From: Ampullaceana balthica | Lineage: Eukaryota; Mollusca; Gastropoda; Lymnaeidae | Assembly (NCBI GenBank): GCA_944989445.1 | Contig: CALYLW010000042.1 | Span: 124,001 to 188,000 of the forward strand | Direction of reading: 5' to 3' | Length of the DNA: 64,000 bases | Shown: piece by piece, positions 33,610-46,475 of the stretch | Layout: each line of letters opens with the position of its first letter | Position numbering within the stretch: the stretch's first letter is position 1 | Position numbers and translations under genes: made by a program | The notes under the pieces: model-generated | Databases searched by the model: none | Told to the model about the DNA's origin: nothing | The model's input: only the letters and a program-made list of their open reading frames with translations

Positions 33610-33925
33610 CTTTTAATAGAGACATGGCCATTTTGTCACTGACATGACCAAATAGCCGCTGACATGACCAAATGGCCGCTGACATGGCTATGAAGCCAAT
33701 GACATGGCCATGTAGTCACACAAACATGCCATATATCCAATGACATCAATAAAACGGCCATGTAGTCACAAAAATGCCATGTATCCAATGACATGGCCAT
33801 GTATCCAATGACATCAATGACACGGCTATGCATCCAATGACATCGATGACACGGTCATGGAGTCACAAACATGCCTTGTATCCAATGAGGAAATGACATG
33901 ACCTTGCAGTCACAGACATGGCTAG
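33610..33925. repeat. Degenerate minisatellite with GACATGGCCATGTA units
   Basis: Imperfect units of roughly 20-45 bp built from TGACATGGCCATG, TAGTCACAAACATGCCATG and TATCCAATGACATC. The CCATG/CATGG content makes many units locally palindromic. It lies just upstream of the zinc-finger coding exon. Confidence 0.85.
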
Positions 33926-34834
33926 TGTGCAACTTGCTCAACCAACGACTTAAGAAGCACATGATTACCGATAAAAAACAATATTGAAATGGCGCCTCGG
34001 TCCAACACTTTGTGATCCTATATTTGAGATTTCACATGACAGCTCTATAATACTGAAAAACTCCTGTCGATGATCAAGTTGACTTCTTTTTCGTGCGGGG
34101 ACACGACACGCTCCCAATCTACAACAGACTGGGTAACAACCAAGCAGGTCCAACCTAAGATGATGTCTCAGGCTTGACTTTCCTGACAAAACTCCACTTA
34201 CATGTAAGAACAACACACAGGGAAGAGAGAGGGAAAAAACCCAACAACGGAGTTGCAGACATAAAAAAAAACAACTAAAATCCAATCGGAGAGAAGTCAA
34301 ACTCAGCGCTCCACGTGGGGTGACGTCGTCACCGTGTAGACAGGGTAAATATGAAATGGTAAACAAAACATGAGCACGGGAAATCTAAGCTCTTCAAATT
34401 GAAACACATTTTGACAGACAGCTGTTACCGTGCTGCACATATACTTTACACTGGCGGCGACGGGCGAAAGGTATATAAAATGATCTGGCGTCGTTTGATG
34501 GGCGGGAGTTGCTTTCAAGACACCGGTTCTATGCCGCGGGTTATCGCTAGGAGAATATCCGACACACTGCACGCCACATCTATGAGGCATCGCGACAGAA
34601 CAGCGGTACCATAAATATGAAATAGGTAAACCGGCTTTGTCAATCTAAAGTACACACCCGAGTCCACACACTCACACCGCGTTGACCAATGGAACGGGAC
34701 CCCAGCCAAGCTCAATGGTAGCCAGCCCTACGTTCAATTCATCCCCCAAACAATAGGTAAGATGTTTGCGACTGCCACGGTCCTGTCCACAGTAAAAGTT
34801 TCACAGACCCGGAGTGTGCGCTTTCGTGGTGTTA

Positions 34835-35250
34835 GACCCAGCTATTGTAGTGTTAGACCCAGCTATTGTAGTGTTAGACCCAGCTATTGTAGTGTTAGAC
34901 CCAGCTATTGTAGTGTTAGACCCAGCTATTGCAGTGTTAGACACATCTATTGTAGTGTTATACCCAGCTATTGTAGTGTTATACCCAGCTATTGTAGTGT
35001 TAGACCCAGCTATTGTAGTGTTAGACACAGCTATTGTAGTGTTAGACCCAGCTATTGTAGTGTTAGACCCAGCTATTGTAGTGTTAGACACAGCTATTGT
35101 AGTGTTAGACCAAGCTATTGTAGTGTTAGACCCAGCTATTGTAGCGTTAGACCCGGCTATTGTAGCGTTAGACTCGGCTATTGTAGCGTTAGACTCGGCT
35201 ATTGTAGTGTTAGACCCAGCTATTGTAGTGTTAGAGCTATTGTAGTGTGG
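34835..35250. repeat. 21-bp minisatellite, about 20 copies
   Basis: The unit is GTTAGACCCAGCTATTGTAG plus T, with variants (ACACAG, ATACCC, CTCGGC, GCG). Unit length is a multiple of three and stop-free in several frames, so long open frames appear on both strands. They are not genes. Confidence 0.97.
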
Positions 35251-35389
35251 TTCTAGGGCTAGACGGGGAGAAACGAGTTTCATTACTAAAGAAATATTCG
35301 TCACGTCTGGAATTCGGGCATGGATTTTGGTTTCCTGATAAAAACAGGAAAACCAAAACACTATCAAAACTCTAATAATTAATCAACCC

Positions 35390-36046
<657 letters not shown>

Positions 36047-36184
36047 AAAATGCAAGACTAGATAAAAACCATGGTAAAGCGTATGACGCAATAATCTACT
36101 CTATAGAAGGAGCGACCGCAATAAATAGTGTAATATTTTTTTTACCAATAACAAATTTATAGCTTGGATGTAACTGTAAATGTC

Positions 36185-36492
36185 TACGTCGTAGGTCCTT
36201 GTCCGGGACGTCATAGGTCCTTGTCCGGGACGTCATAGGTCCTTGTCCGGGACGTCATAGGTCCTTGTCCGGGACGTCATAGGTCCTTGTCCGGGACGTC
36301 ATAGGTCCTTGTCCGGGACGTCATAGGTCCTTGTCCGGGACGTCATAGGTCCTTGTCCGGGACGTCATAGGTCCTTGTCCGGGACGTCATAGGTCCTTGT
36401 CCGGGACGTCATAGGTCCTTGTCCGGGACGTCATAGGTCCTTGTCCGGGACGTCATAGGTCCTTGTCCGGGACGTCATAGGTCCTTGTCCGA
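36185..36492. repeat. 22-bp minisatellite, about 14 nearly identical copies
   Basis: The unit is GGTCCTTGTCCGGGACGTC plus ATA. Every junction creates GACGTCAT (reverse complement ATGACGTC), a close match to the CRE/ATF site TGACGTCA. Copies are almost identical, so the array is recent or homogenised. Confidence 0.97.
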
Positions 36493-36499
36493 GATCAGA

Positions 36500-37760
36500 A
36501 AGAAGAGTCGCGGAAGAGATAAGTTGACTAAGGTGGAAAACACTGGTTCACACCTGGTCTCCGCGTGAAAGCCTTGTCACCTGGACATCACGTGACTTAA
36601 GTTTAGCTAAGAGGTCATTCCACCTTTTCTGTTTCTTCTCCCCGGCCAAACAATGAAAATGGGAGGAAAAGGAAGGCCGGGTAAAAATAAAAATCATTCA
36701 TCCCATTTTGATTCTTATGTCGTGGGAGCCCATACAGAGCCCAGGTACAGAACACCATGGCCTAACGTTATGGAGGTGGACAATGGCCATCACCGACCCA
36801 ACAATGGACCACGGGCGGGGACAACGTCTGATCACCGGAAGTTGTTGCTTAGATTTCACACACACACTCGGTTCTGTGAGCCGTGGAGGTGACCTATCAT
36901 CATGTCCTTACATCGTCTCCTGGGAATCGTGGAAAAGGTGGGACTCCGTGTGGTGACAGGGGGAGAGGGGGGGTTGAATCTAGAAGAAGGGGAACCTCCC
37001 CCGAACCTCAAAGAAAAAATATAGGATAGGTAACTAGGTAATTAACATGTCAACGTGTGACTACATTTAGAAACGGTGTGAGAAACGGAAGTTGTTTCTC
37101 CTTTGTTGTTGTCAGCGGAGGTCGGTTGGAGACATGTCATAGGGATCATAGTGAGAAACAAAATAAAATAAAATGATATTTGAATTCCACGTCTGTATCA
37201 CAGTTTTTTTTTCCCATGGGCCTAAAAGTAGTTTATATCATCATATCAATCGGGAAATTTGTTAGAAAAAACAAAACGAAACAGCAACACTTTTTAACAC
37301 AATGATAACAATTATTATTTACGGTAAACGAAATACATTTATTTAATCAACGTTGTTACATAATTATTTATATTTTTCAAATGAAGAAATAATTAAATAA
37401 GAGAAAAAGAATTCTAACTAAACATGTTCGGTGCCCTCATTACATTCAAAATGTTTATTTCGCATGAAAAGAAAGTAAATTATACGTTTCAAAAAGCGCT
37501 TGAATTGGGCTGAAACAGGGCTTTTTTAAAATTATTATTATTTTTTAGGGGGTAGCAGGGGGGGGGGTGGAGAAAAGATGAAAATAGAGTGTTAAAGGGG
37601 AGATAAGTGGTGCTACGTATTTAGGAAAAACAAAATCAAGCCCCACTTTAAATCCTTTATCACAAACTCTCGAGCCCAAATAGTTAAATCTCTTGTCTGC
37701 GTGGAGTAGATCAAAAATAGATGGCTCCTGAGCCGCGGAGAATTTTGGGAAATGGCTTAA
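36500..37760. other. Non-repetitive stretch upstream of the zinc-finger gene
   Basis: No convincing gene is seen. Short open frames near 36650-36950 have no recognisable signature. G- and T-rich homopolymer runs occur near 36960 and 37555. Confidence 0.4.
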
Positions 37761-37763
37761 TAG

Positions 37764-37890
37764 TCAGCAGGGGGCGCCACACGTCGGTCGTCTGATGCCA
37801 TTGTTTAGTGTGGCCAGCTAAGCGGACTATGCCCTCCTGTCAATTCCTGGCTTGCTTTCCTAGCACGGGCTTTACGCTCGACGCCATCTT
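37764..37890 (-). promoter_or_regulatory. CTCF-like and YY1-like sites, possible promoter or boundary
   Basis: TCAGCAGGGGGCGCCA (37764-37779) is a strong match to the CTCF core CCAGCAGGGGGCGC. About 100 bp away CGCCATCTT (37882-37890) reads AAGATGGCG on the minus strand, the YY1 site that often sits just downstream of promoters in the direction of transcription. The orientation fits the zinc-finger gene. Motif matches only. Confidence 0.4.
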
Positions 37891-38210
37891 CTGGAACAAT
37901 ATGAAGAATGGCGCACATGGCATTGTTTTGTTGGTGTTGGGGTTATTCGTATCGGTGGCGTAGCTTTGCACACTTTAAAACAAAGTCGGTTGTTAAGACA
38001 TCTCTTGGGTGGGTGACAAAGGGAAATTACTCGAAAGAGAAGATATCGGGGGTTTAAAAAATCGAGAAACAGATAAAAAACGGGGTTGCGAATAAATGAT
38101 TGAAAATCCCCCAAATAAGAAGGGAATAAATAAAACATGATCAACTACTGAAAGCGTAAGGGGGCAAATAACAAAGAGAAATTGCTTTACAACAAAGAAC
38201 TCGCCCACTC

Positions 38211-38362
38211 CGTTAAAACATGTGATTGTATAACCAATCTGTTAAAACACGTGATTGTATGACCAATCTGTTAAAACATGTGATTGTATAACACATCCGT
38301 TAAAACATGTGATTGTATAACCAATCCGTTAAAACATATGATTGTATAGCTAATCCGTTAAT
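38211..38362. repeat. 29-bp minisatellite, about 5 copies
   Basis: The unit is built from CCGTTAAAACATGTGATTG and TATAACCAAT with minor changes. Confidence 0.95.
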
Positions 38363-41085
38363 TAAATTACATGATAACTGATATATGGTTAAACTTCAAC
38401 TCGACTGTAATTCTTGCAAAGAAATTAACGTCCTCCAGCGGTTCTAAAACTTCATCTATGGACAACTAGGCATATCCTATGCTCTTGTCTATTCATCAGC
38501 GAGAACTCGGTACTGGTGTACATGTTTCAGTTGCTGTGAGCGCAGTCCATCGAGCCAGGCTGGCACATCACTCAGCTAACCAACGCCAACAATTAGACAC
38601 TACAAACTGGAGTAGAGCCGTCTCGTGGTGCAGGAGGCTATCCGCCACAGACTAATAGACCCACATAATCTAATGGTTTGGTTGGGATCTGTCAGAGAGA
38701 CAGAGAGTATCTCACATAGATCAGCAACGGCAACACCACCTCCCCCAATTACCAACAGTTCTAGGCTCATCTGCCGCGACCCCCCCATTCCCCCCCCCCA
38801 CTCCCTCCGATGTAAACACATCGCACCCCCGTACATGGATTCAATAAAAACAGGTTTGTGTGGTGCGTCTTCGTTACATAAACCACAGTTTTACAGTTTA
38901 TTCCCGTTTTTTTAAAAACAACAACACACGCCCCCCCTAGGTCTTAGTTAACCCAATGAGATTCGTCCACAGATAAGCACGAAAACGTCCCATTCATTGT
39001 GTCGCCGGTCCGATTGCCGGGCCGGACCATGCGTCATACACAAAAGAAATATTGATTGGAAACGAAAGGCCGCCATCACCCTCCCTCCGTACCTACTCAC
39101 GGCTCTGCCGCTAGCGCTTATCACTCAAGTCAGTGTTACCTCCCTTCTACCATTTAAACTAAAATTATAATAATGTGTTCTCTCCCTTGCTTTAAAGTTT
39201 TAATAATTCTGTTTTTTGTTTTTTTAAATCGGTCCAAAATATTAAAAAAATGACTTCACAATACATCATTACAGAACCAGGGTTAAATTTTCGACCACCT
39301 TTTGATCACATATATCACAATTAATTTATTGTTTTTAAATTAAAAATTGTAAGATGGTAGTAGTAATAGGTGTGTGTAAAGCTCGCTTTTAAGAATGAGT
39401 TTTGTTAATATTGAGTGCAAGACCTGGTACATTTGTGCCAAGTGTTATTTTTTAATTTTTTTTAAAGCTTGAGAAACTTTTGCGAAATGTAATATTATTC
39501 GGAAAGGAACAAAAAATTAAATAATCGGCATGGCAACAAACTAAACAAAACAACCAGTCACTTTTCTTGGGGACCGATGTTTTTCAAGTCTAGGAGACTA
39601 CAACTAGTTTTTGAAAGTGAGTTCGGAGTTGGGCTTAAGAGAAGAGTGAAAATTTGAAATTAAAGCAATAGCTGGCAGAAAAGTCTGAGATGAGTTTAGC
39701 AGAGATGTCACAAGCGCGCAGCTTAACTAAAGAAAGAGTTTCTCGAGAATCTCATGTGATTTGTTTGTTGACGTGAATGAGATAAGTCCTATAGTAACTA
39801 TGTAGACATATTGCGTAGATTTATAGTTTGGAACTGCAAACATAATATAAAGACGATAATGTTAAAAGATTTGGGTGTTGACAAAAGTTAGAGAGTACCG
39901 GTATTAGTATGAGAAGTTGGCAGAGTTTGACGTCATCCAATTATTTAAAACAATTTTCTGTAACATTTGTTGGGGATTTGATAAAGAAAAATACCGGACA
40001 GGTGGAACAATGATAAGGTTACTCGGGACTCGAGCTCAACTCGACGGGGGACTATATATCTGATACAGCCTGGACCACAGAAATATTGCCGGACGATATC
40101 AGACTGTACGTCCGATAAAGTCTGTAGCAGACTGGCCGTCTGACAAATTCTAGTACTTCCGTCCGGCCAGAATGTTTGTTCTGCAAGGCTAACTCTCGGA
40201 TAAGAGATCTTACTAAAGGATTTGACAACACTAGCCCAATCGATTCATCCTTATCTCTGAGAGGGCAGGGGGTCCCAATAAAACACCACCTCCCAGGCTG
40301 TCAGGAGGACAGGAGGAGAGGAGGGCTGTAGATTAGCATGATGGGAGGGAGGGCGTGGAGGAGGCGGGGGGATGAGATACCGGGAAGGGACGTTGAGTTC
40401 AAAGAAACATCAAGTAGGGAGGAAAAATCAAGGCAAATATTTATGGGGCTTTTTAAGTATAAACGGAATGAGATGCTGGAGTAAGGCGACACGACATGTA
40501 GGTGAGTATAAAAGTTGAATCATGGGCGCGGACAAAGAGAAGCAAGGAGAAGGAAAAAAAAGGCGTCGATACTGCCCTGGGGATAAGCGAGTAGAGTTAA
40601 ACAATGCCCCGCAAGTAACGTTTGTGCTCAATTAATGAATTTAACGGCACTCACAGGTTCACTTACTGACAAAAGCTGTTAAATTCTCAGGCAATTAAAA
40701 CGCGAACCGGGCAGCTGCATCAGAAATCCTACTCAATGACACACGTAGATCGCCGAGTTAAAAACTCGCCTTTCAGAGATCATTTGTGAAATCAATGCGT
40801 TGATGGTGCGAGGCGATGGATACTTAAATTGTAGCAATGTTGTTGGAAACTCGAGTCCCCCCCCCTTTTCTTTTTTGTTTGTTTCTTTAAAAAAAAACAA
40901 CACCAAAAAAAACAAAGTTCAGTGAACTGTTTTCAGACTTAATGAAACATGACTTCACAGCGTATGCCATGTTTTCATTCGCATGATTTCACGCAATACC
41001 CTAAAATGTTATTAACGGCTTGATTCCCTAACCCTTACCCTAACCGTTTAAAAAAAATGTATTCCACATGTCATTAAAACTACTT
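38363..41085. other. Stretch without recognised genes
   Basis: No protein signature on either strand. C-rich runs occur at about 38780-38800, with a short inverted repeat GGTCCG/CGGACC near 39006-39027 and T-rich tracts. It may be first-intron or upstream DNA of the zinc-finger gene. Confidence 0.4.
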
Positions 41086-41088
41086 ACC

Positions 41089-41280
41089 GAAAAACGACAA
41101 ACAACGAATTTAGATTCCGAGACGACTCCACATGACAAATCAACATTTCACGAGGCCGCACGGCGCCTTCAGAGCGGCGAATCTGCTTCGGCGAGCGTCC
41201 TCCCTCATCGGGTCTTACTCACGCTCTTACTCACAACTGCTCTCTTACTCACGTGCACTCATAGCCAGTGATTGGTGAGT
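41089..41280 (-). promoter_or_regulatory. Candidate 5' non-coding exon/promoter of the zinc-finger gene
   Basis: On the minus strand a CpG-rich stretch (CGGCGCCTTCAGAGCGGCGA on the plus strand) ends at a near-perfect donor TCG|GTAAGTAG (intron from 41087). Upstream of it the same strand has three GTGAGTAAG copies. If joined to the acceptor at 33325 it would be a leader exon about 8 kb from the start codon. No transcript evidence is available. Confidence 0.3.
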
Positions 41281-41886
41281 ACAAGGAGTCAACCTCACTG
41301 GCGTACCCACCTCACCCACTGGCGTACCCCGCCCTTTCATGCGGGATCTATAGTCCGCGAATTCGATCTGATATCGATTGCCAGCACTTTATGGTTAACT
41401 CAAGTACCAGTGATATGCAGTTGCCGGCCTCGCGTTTAGAATGCGCAAACGAACCGCGGGTGTTTTTTAGTTTTGTTTATGAGATGAGAAATGTGTTTGG
41501 AGACTATTTAACGTGTAATGTTGATGTATAAATTAACACATGTGCATAATGACGTTTGGGGATGTTTTGTTTGTTTTAGCTGCTATGCTCAATTAAATAG
41601 ATTTAATATTGGTTTGTTTTTAAAAATGTTTTATTCACGTGTATTAATCTTTAAACGCATTCGAGTTAGCGTTTGTTTCTTTGTTTCTCATACACCGATT
41701 AGATATTTTTATTATTACCATACTATATGTACTTTTATTTCTTTTTAGTATTTATCTTTTTCATAATATTTATAAGTAGAGAAGTCAAACTAATTTATAA
41801 TTTAAATTTGAAAACATCGCTACTTATGCAATGCTTATACCTATAATCTGATGTATGAGTTATTAAAACAGCTGGAATAAATTCAA

Positions 41887-41946
41887 ACGCATATACTATT
41901 GCGCATATACTATTGCGCATATACTATTGCGCATATACTATTGCGG
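41887..41946. repeat. 14-bp repeat GCATATACTATTGC, 4 copies
   Basis: Perfect short tandem copies in AT-rich DNA. Confidence 0.95.
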
Positions 41947-42186
41947 TATGTTGTACTTGATGAGTATATTTGACCCAATCATTTCTATGATAGTTTTGAT
42001 GTGGATATGTATGTTTTGTTTTGTTTTTGTTTACATTGAACATATTAAAGTTTTGAGTAAAAAATAAATTTAAAAACGAACTCTTAGAGCGACTTACGGT
42101 TGTGTTTAGATTAATTTTTAACTCTGGTTTAGTGTCATGGCCTCCACTAGTGAGAAGAGAAGGCGATTACGTTGGTTTAAAAGCTG

Positions 42187-42258
42187 GCACACCTATATAG
42201 TCATACCTATATAGTCACACCTATATAGTCACACCTATATAGTCACACCTATATAGTC
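42187..42258. repeat. 14-bp repeat ACACCTATATAGTC, 5 copies
   Basis: Short tandem copies. Each holds the palindrome CTATATAG. Confidence 0.95.
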
Positions 42259-43097
42259 ATGAAATTATACTCCAAACAATTAACTTTGATTTGCCACGAC
42301 ACAATTAGTCAAAAAAATGAAATCCCAACGATGAACTGATTTGAACGTTATCAAGAGCCAGAGGGTCCTCCCTGTCACAATTTGAGATACGGTACAACTC
42401 CAATCTGAACTGTTCACAAATCACAGAAACATTCATTGTTGAGTGGTTGTTAAAAAAATCTTTGTTCGTGAACGGAAATGAACAGGTCCTTACCTTACCC
42501 CCATGACGTACCAAATAAAAGTTCAAATAACCAACAATTTTGACATATAAATAAATTAAAAAAAAATTGCGAACGCACACCCTAAATAAGGGAGAAAAAA
42601 ACCAGTAAGAAATTTACTTCCTGACCTCTAATAGTTTCTATCTAAACGTCACCCTCATTTCCTGCCCCAAAGAAAGTCACTATAACTTAGTATAACAGTA
42701 TGATATCTTTAGGACGAATGCCCCATAGTGATATATCTGTAGAAGTCATTTTTCTAACATCTGGGCAAAATATAGAAGAAAGAAATATACGTTAAAATAT
42801 ATGTCAAAATATACGTCAAAATATAATGTCAACGCTAATGTTTGAAATTATACCCAGTAATATAATGGCAACAAAAAAAAAGAAAAACTAAATAAGAAAA
42901 ATAACTAGTTGCTGCTTAACAAAAAATAGTGTTGACCTTTGGAAATTATACAAACTGAAAGGTATGCACTTATATCAACGGAGTAGTAATGTAGATGGAC
43001 ACAGACCCCTGGTCCCATGATGTAGTCGACCACATAAGAACTATAATCTTTTAGATTTTCCCGTGCTTTTTGAGCAGAAGATTATTTTGGTATAAAT

Positions 43098-43550
43098 CTT
43101 ACATGTTATCCCGATAACGAAGAAGTTGAAGATTATATTAACATAATCTTACATATGATTCCGGCCACGAAGAAGTTGAAGATTATATTACTATTTACTA
43201 TAGTCTTACAGATTGTCTCAGGCCTATAGGATGTATCTATTACTCTGACTTACAGCTTGTCTCAATCCTATAGAAGGATGTATCTATTCCTCTGACCTAC
43301 AGAATGTCTCAGGCCTGTAGAACGATGTATCTATTCCTCTGACCTACAGATGGTCCCAGGCCTATAGAAGGAGGTATCTATTCCTCTGACCTACAGATGG
43401 TCCCAGGCCTATAGAAGGATGTATCTATTCCTCTGACCTACAGATGGTCCCAGGCCTATAGAAGGATGTATCTATTCCTCTGACCTACAGATGGTCCCAG
43501 GCCTATAGAAGGATGTATCTATTCCTCTGACCTACAGATGGTCCCCGTGT
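43098..43550. repeat. Two adjacent minisatellites (about 56 bp x2; 47 bp x about 7)
   Basis: The first part has two copies around CGAAGAAGTTGAAGATTATA (about 43100-43200). The second has 47-bp units with CTCTGACCTACAGATGGTCC and CAGGCCTATAGAAGGATGTA, nearly identical toward the right end. Confidence 0.93.
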
Positions 43551-43789
43551 TTAGACATTGCGCGGCCCGTGAGTAAGTGACAAAGCCGTGAGCTGACTGG
43601 GTGACGGGACAGGTGGCGGACGGAATAGGTCGCCTCCTTCCATTGTTACGCAGCTAGGTCAAAGGTAGGCCTGCGTGGAGCCGAGTCAATGACTTCACTG
43701 GCTTCACCCCGCCCCTGGCGCACGCCACCATGCAAGTGCTGGCTTTGATGTCTTCTAACTCATGGCTTTTTAGATGTCGGCCGCAATAT

Positions 43790-44225
43790 AGCGGTGACGA
43801 TGTCGAGTTAGTTGTGGCGATGTCAAGTTAGTTGTGGCGATGTCAAGTTAGTTGTGGCGATGTCAAGTTAGTTGCGGCGATGTCGAGTTAGTTGTGGCGA
43901 TGTCAAGTTAGTTGCGGCGATGTCAAGTTAGTTGCGGCGATGTCAGGTTAGTTGTGGCGATGTCAAGTTAGTTGTGGCGATGTCAAGTTAGTTGTGGCGA
44001 TGTCAAGTTAGTTGTGGCGATGTCAAGTTAGTTGTGGCGATGTCAAGTTAGTTGTGGCGATGTCAATTTAGTTGTGGCGATGTCAAGTTAGTTGTGGCGA
44101 TGTCAAGTTAGTTGTGGCGATGTCAAGTTAGTTGTGGCGATGTCAAGTTAGTTGTGACGATGTCAAGTTAGTTGTGGCGATGTCAAGTTAGTTGTGGCGA
44201 TGTCAAGTTAACGGTGGTGATGTCA
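43790..44225. repeat. 20-bp minisatellite, about 21 copies
   Basis: The unit is GTTGTGGCGATGTCAAGTTA with single-base variants (GCGG, TCGAG, CAGG, CAATT). Confidence 0.98.
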
Positions 44226-44721
44226 GGTTATCAATGTACTAAAGACTGAGTTGTACTCAATAACGTGAGCGTAGACAGCCGCACACACAAGACCATGTCT
44301 ATACCGTGCAATGCACCTTCTATCTAAGCTCCAGGTTGACATGAAATCAGGGTGCAAACACTAACGGACAAAAAACGTCCCTGGAGATTCCAGGCTATAA
44401 CACCTACAAAAACATTGTTTAAAACACTTCAGTATATGTGTGAGTTATTTGTTGGGTATAGTTTATTTTGGTATATTTCAGTTGTGTTGTATATTGCAAA
44501 TAAAGCGTTTATTTTTACTCATTGGTCGCTGTGCGAGCGCTTGATATAATTCAGCCCGTGGAGTAAAAATCAATCGCTTGAATATTCTTACATAAATAAG
44601 TTAGGCTTTATTTTAATAATCAGTCGCTTGTCAATGAAATAAATTGGATAATTTAGCACCCCCCTTACCCCCCCCCCTCGAGCGGCCGAAGCTCAGAGAG
44701 GCAGATTGGTTTAATGTCAAC

Positions 44722-44890
44722 AATAGTATATCGTTGCTTCGCCTGTCAACAATAGTAGGTGGTTGCTTCGCCAGTCAATAATAGTAGATGGTTGCTTCAC
44801 CAGTCAATAATACTTTAATAGTAGATGGTTGCTTCGCCTGTCAACTATTGTAGATGGTTGCTTAGCCTGTCAACAATAGTAGATGGCCTG
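44722..44890. repeat. About 29-bp degenerate minisatellite
   Basis: Units contain AATAGTAGATGGTTGCTTCG and CCTGTCAAC with length variation, about 6 copies. Confidence 0.9.
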
Positions 44891-45110
44891 TGCATAATAG
44901 TACAGTTTCTTCGCCCAGCCTTAAAATAGCGTTTGCATATCTTAAAAGGATTTATGTTTATTTAGAATCAATAAACAAACGGAGTAATCTGTTTAGTTTA
45001 TTACTCCAGAATTTACACAGTGTACAGAAAATGAGTGTTGAATCATAACGACTTATTATTTCCTGAGTACAAACATTTAGAGAAATTATGGAGGTTCCAA
45101 GAATTAGTCG

Positions 45111-45430
45111 GGTCTGTGACAGTCTGTGACAGTCTGTGACAGTCTGTGACAGCTCAACGTGAAATTACGTGTGACAACTCGTGACGGAATATTCATGAAT
45201 GAAAGTCAAATAAGTTGAAAATCCCGATGGAAACTGTCGCGACACTGACACTTTAATGACACTAACACATAACGCCACTAACGCATGACACTGTCACATA
45301 ACAACACTGACATAACTGCCTTGTCATATAACGACATTGTTTAACGGCACTAACCCATGAACCTGTCGCATAACACTGACTTAACGGCACTGTCACATAA
45401 TGCAACTGTCACATAAAGAAGCTGTAACAA
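45111..45430. repeat. 10-bp repeat GTCTGTGACA x4, then degenerate CACTGTCACATAAC units
   Basis: Perfect 10-bp copies at 45111-45151, followed from about 45245 by loosely repeated ACACTGACATAACG-type words. The latter is very degenerate. Confidence 0.8.
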
Positions 45431-46259
45431 CCGCAGCACTATAAACACCTGCGAAATCTACTGACGTGTTTTGGATTGTTTAGAGACCTTAGTCAAAAAA
45501 TTGTTTTTTTGTTTTTTTTAAAAGGTACGATTTGATCAAATTCACTTGAAACGACTCCAACAAAAATGTATGTAGTATGTAGATATTGTTTATGTCAACC
45601 AAAATTCTTTTAAAGATGTGGTATTTTATTATATTAACCCATTATTTACTAATAATCCCATACACTGTCGCATACTCCAAAATAATCGCGAAATAATAAT
45701 AATAAATACTACTACTTATTCATATTACTACCGTAATATTACCTTTAGAACTTAAGACATGACTATATTGATATAAATATTAAAATAGAATGTACCATGA
45801 AAGCCGCAATACTAATACAGTCATGAAGGCTAAATTATACTAAATATCTTTTCGGAAAATAACAAACAAACAAGCTAACAAAACCACAGACTTACTACGC
45901 CTGTAGATATAAAACTTGTATGAATTCCCAAAATTGAAGTAGTATAATAAATCAACAATAAACCAACAATAAATCAACAATAAATTAACAATAAACCAAC
46001 TTACATGATGTTGTCATTAGCCAGTAATGGAAAGTAGAAATCACACGCGCGCACACACAATCAAATAATTAAGAACGAAATCAGGTCCAGCGCTAAGTCC
46101 CTTGAAATCAGACGAAAGAGTGAATAGATGTTACACAAATAACAAGCCTCGTCGCCTGGCCTGGACCTAAAGATGTACCCCCAACTGTCGTACCAGGAAC
46201 TGCTCCACACACTCATCTACTCCAGCGACTATGGCAGTTTGACTTGCAATCGACGGACT

Positions 46260-46426
46260 GGGTGTGTGTGTGTGTGAGGAGGGGTTCTTTCATTGCGAAA
46301 CTAGCGGCCTGCACTGTAAGATTCGTCAACCAATGAGGGAGACGGGCGGGTTGTGTATGTGTGTGTGTGTGTGTGGTGGGGGGGGGGTTGCCCAGCGACT
46401 TAACGGTTGGGGCGCAGAGTTTTTCT

Positions 46427-46472
<46 letters not shown>

Positions 46473-46475
46473 AAC
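46260..46475. repeat. GT and TC microsatellites
   Basis: GT runs at about 46262-46276 and 46355-46376 and a TC run at about 46430-46472. G-rich and C-rich homopolymer tracts surround them, so an open frame across this stretch is low-complexity only. Confidence 0.95.

Noticed and set aside
34470..34480. TATATAAAA box on the plus strand
   Set aside because: A single TATA-like word with no downstream gene on that strand; not enough to call a promoter.
34762..35367. Open frames of 140-190 codons on both strands
   Set aside because: Produced by the 21-bp minisatellite; open in several frames at once and ending where the array ends.
36185..36492. Possible CRISPR array
   Set aside because: Units are directly adjacent with no unique spacers, and the genome is eukaryotic. 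The same holds for the other tandem arrays.
36653..36956. Overlapping 80-codon open frames on the plus strand
   Set aside because: No family resemblance, no splice support and two frames open at once; treated as chance.
44677..44692. CTCGAGCGGCCG resembling an XhoI-NotI cloning linker
   Set aside because: The match stops after 12 bases, the flanks are ordinary genomic sequence and no vector sequence follows, so chance is more likely than contamination.
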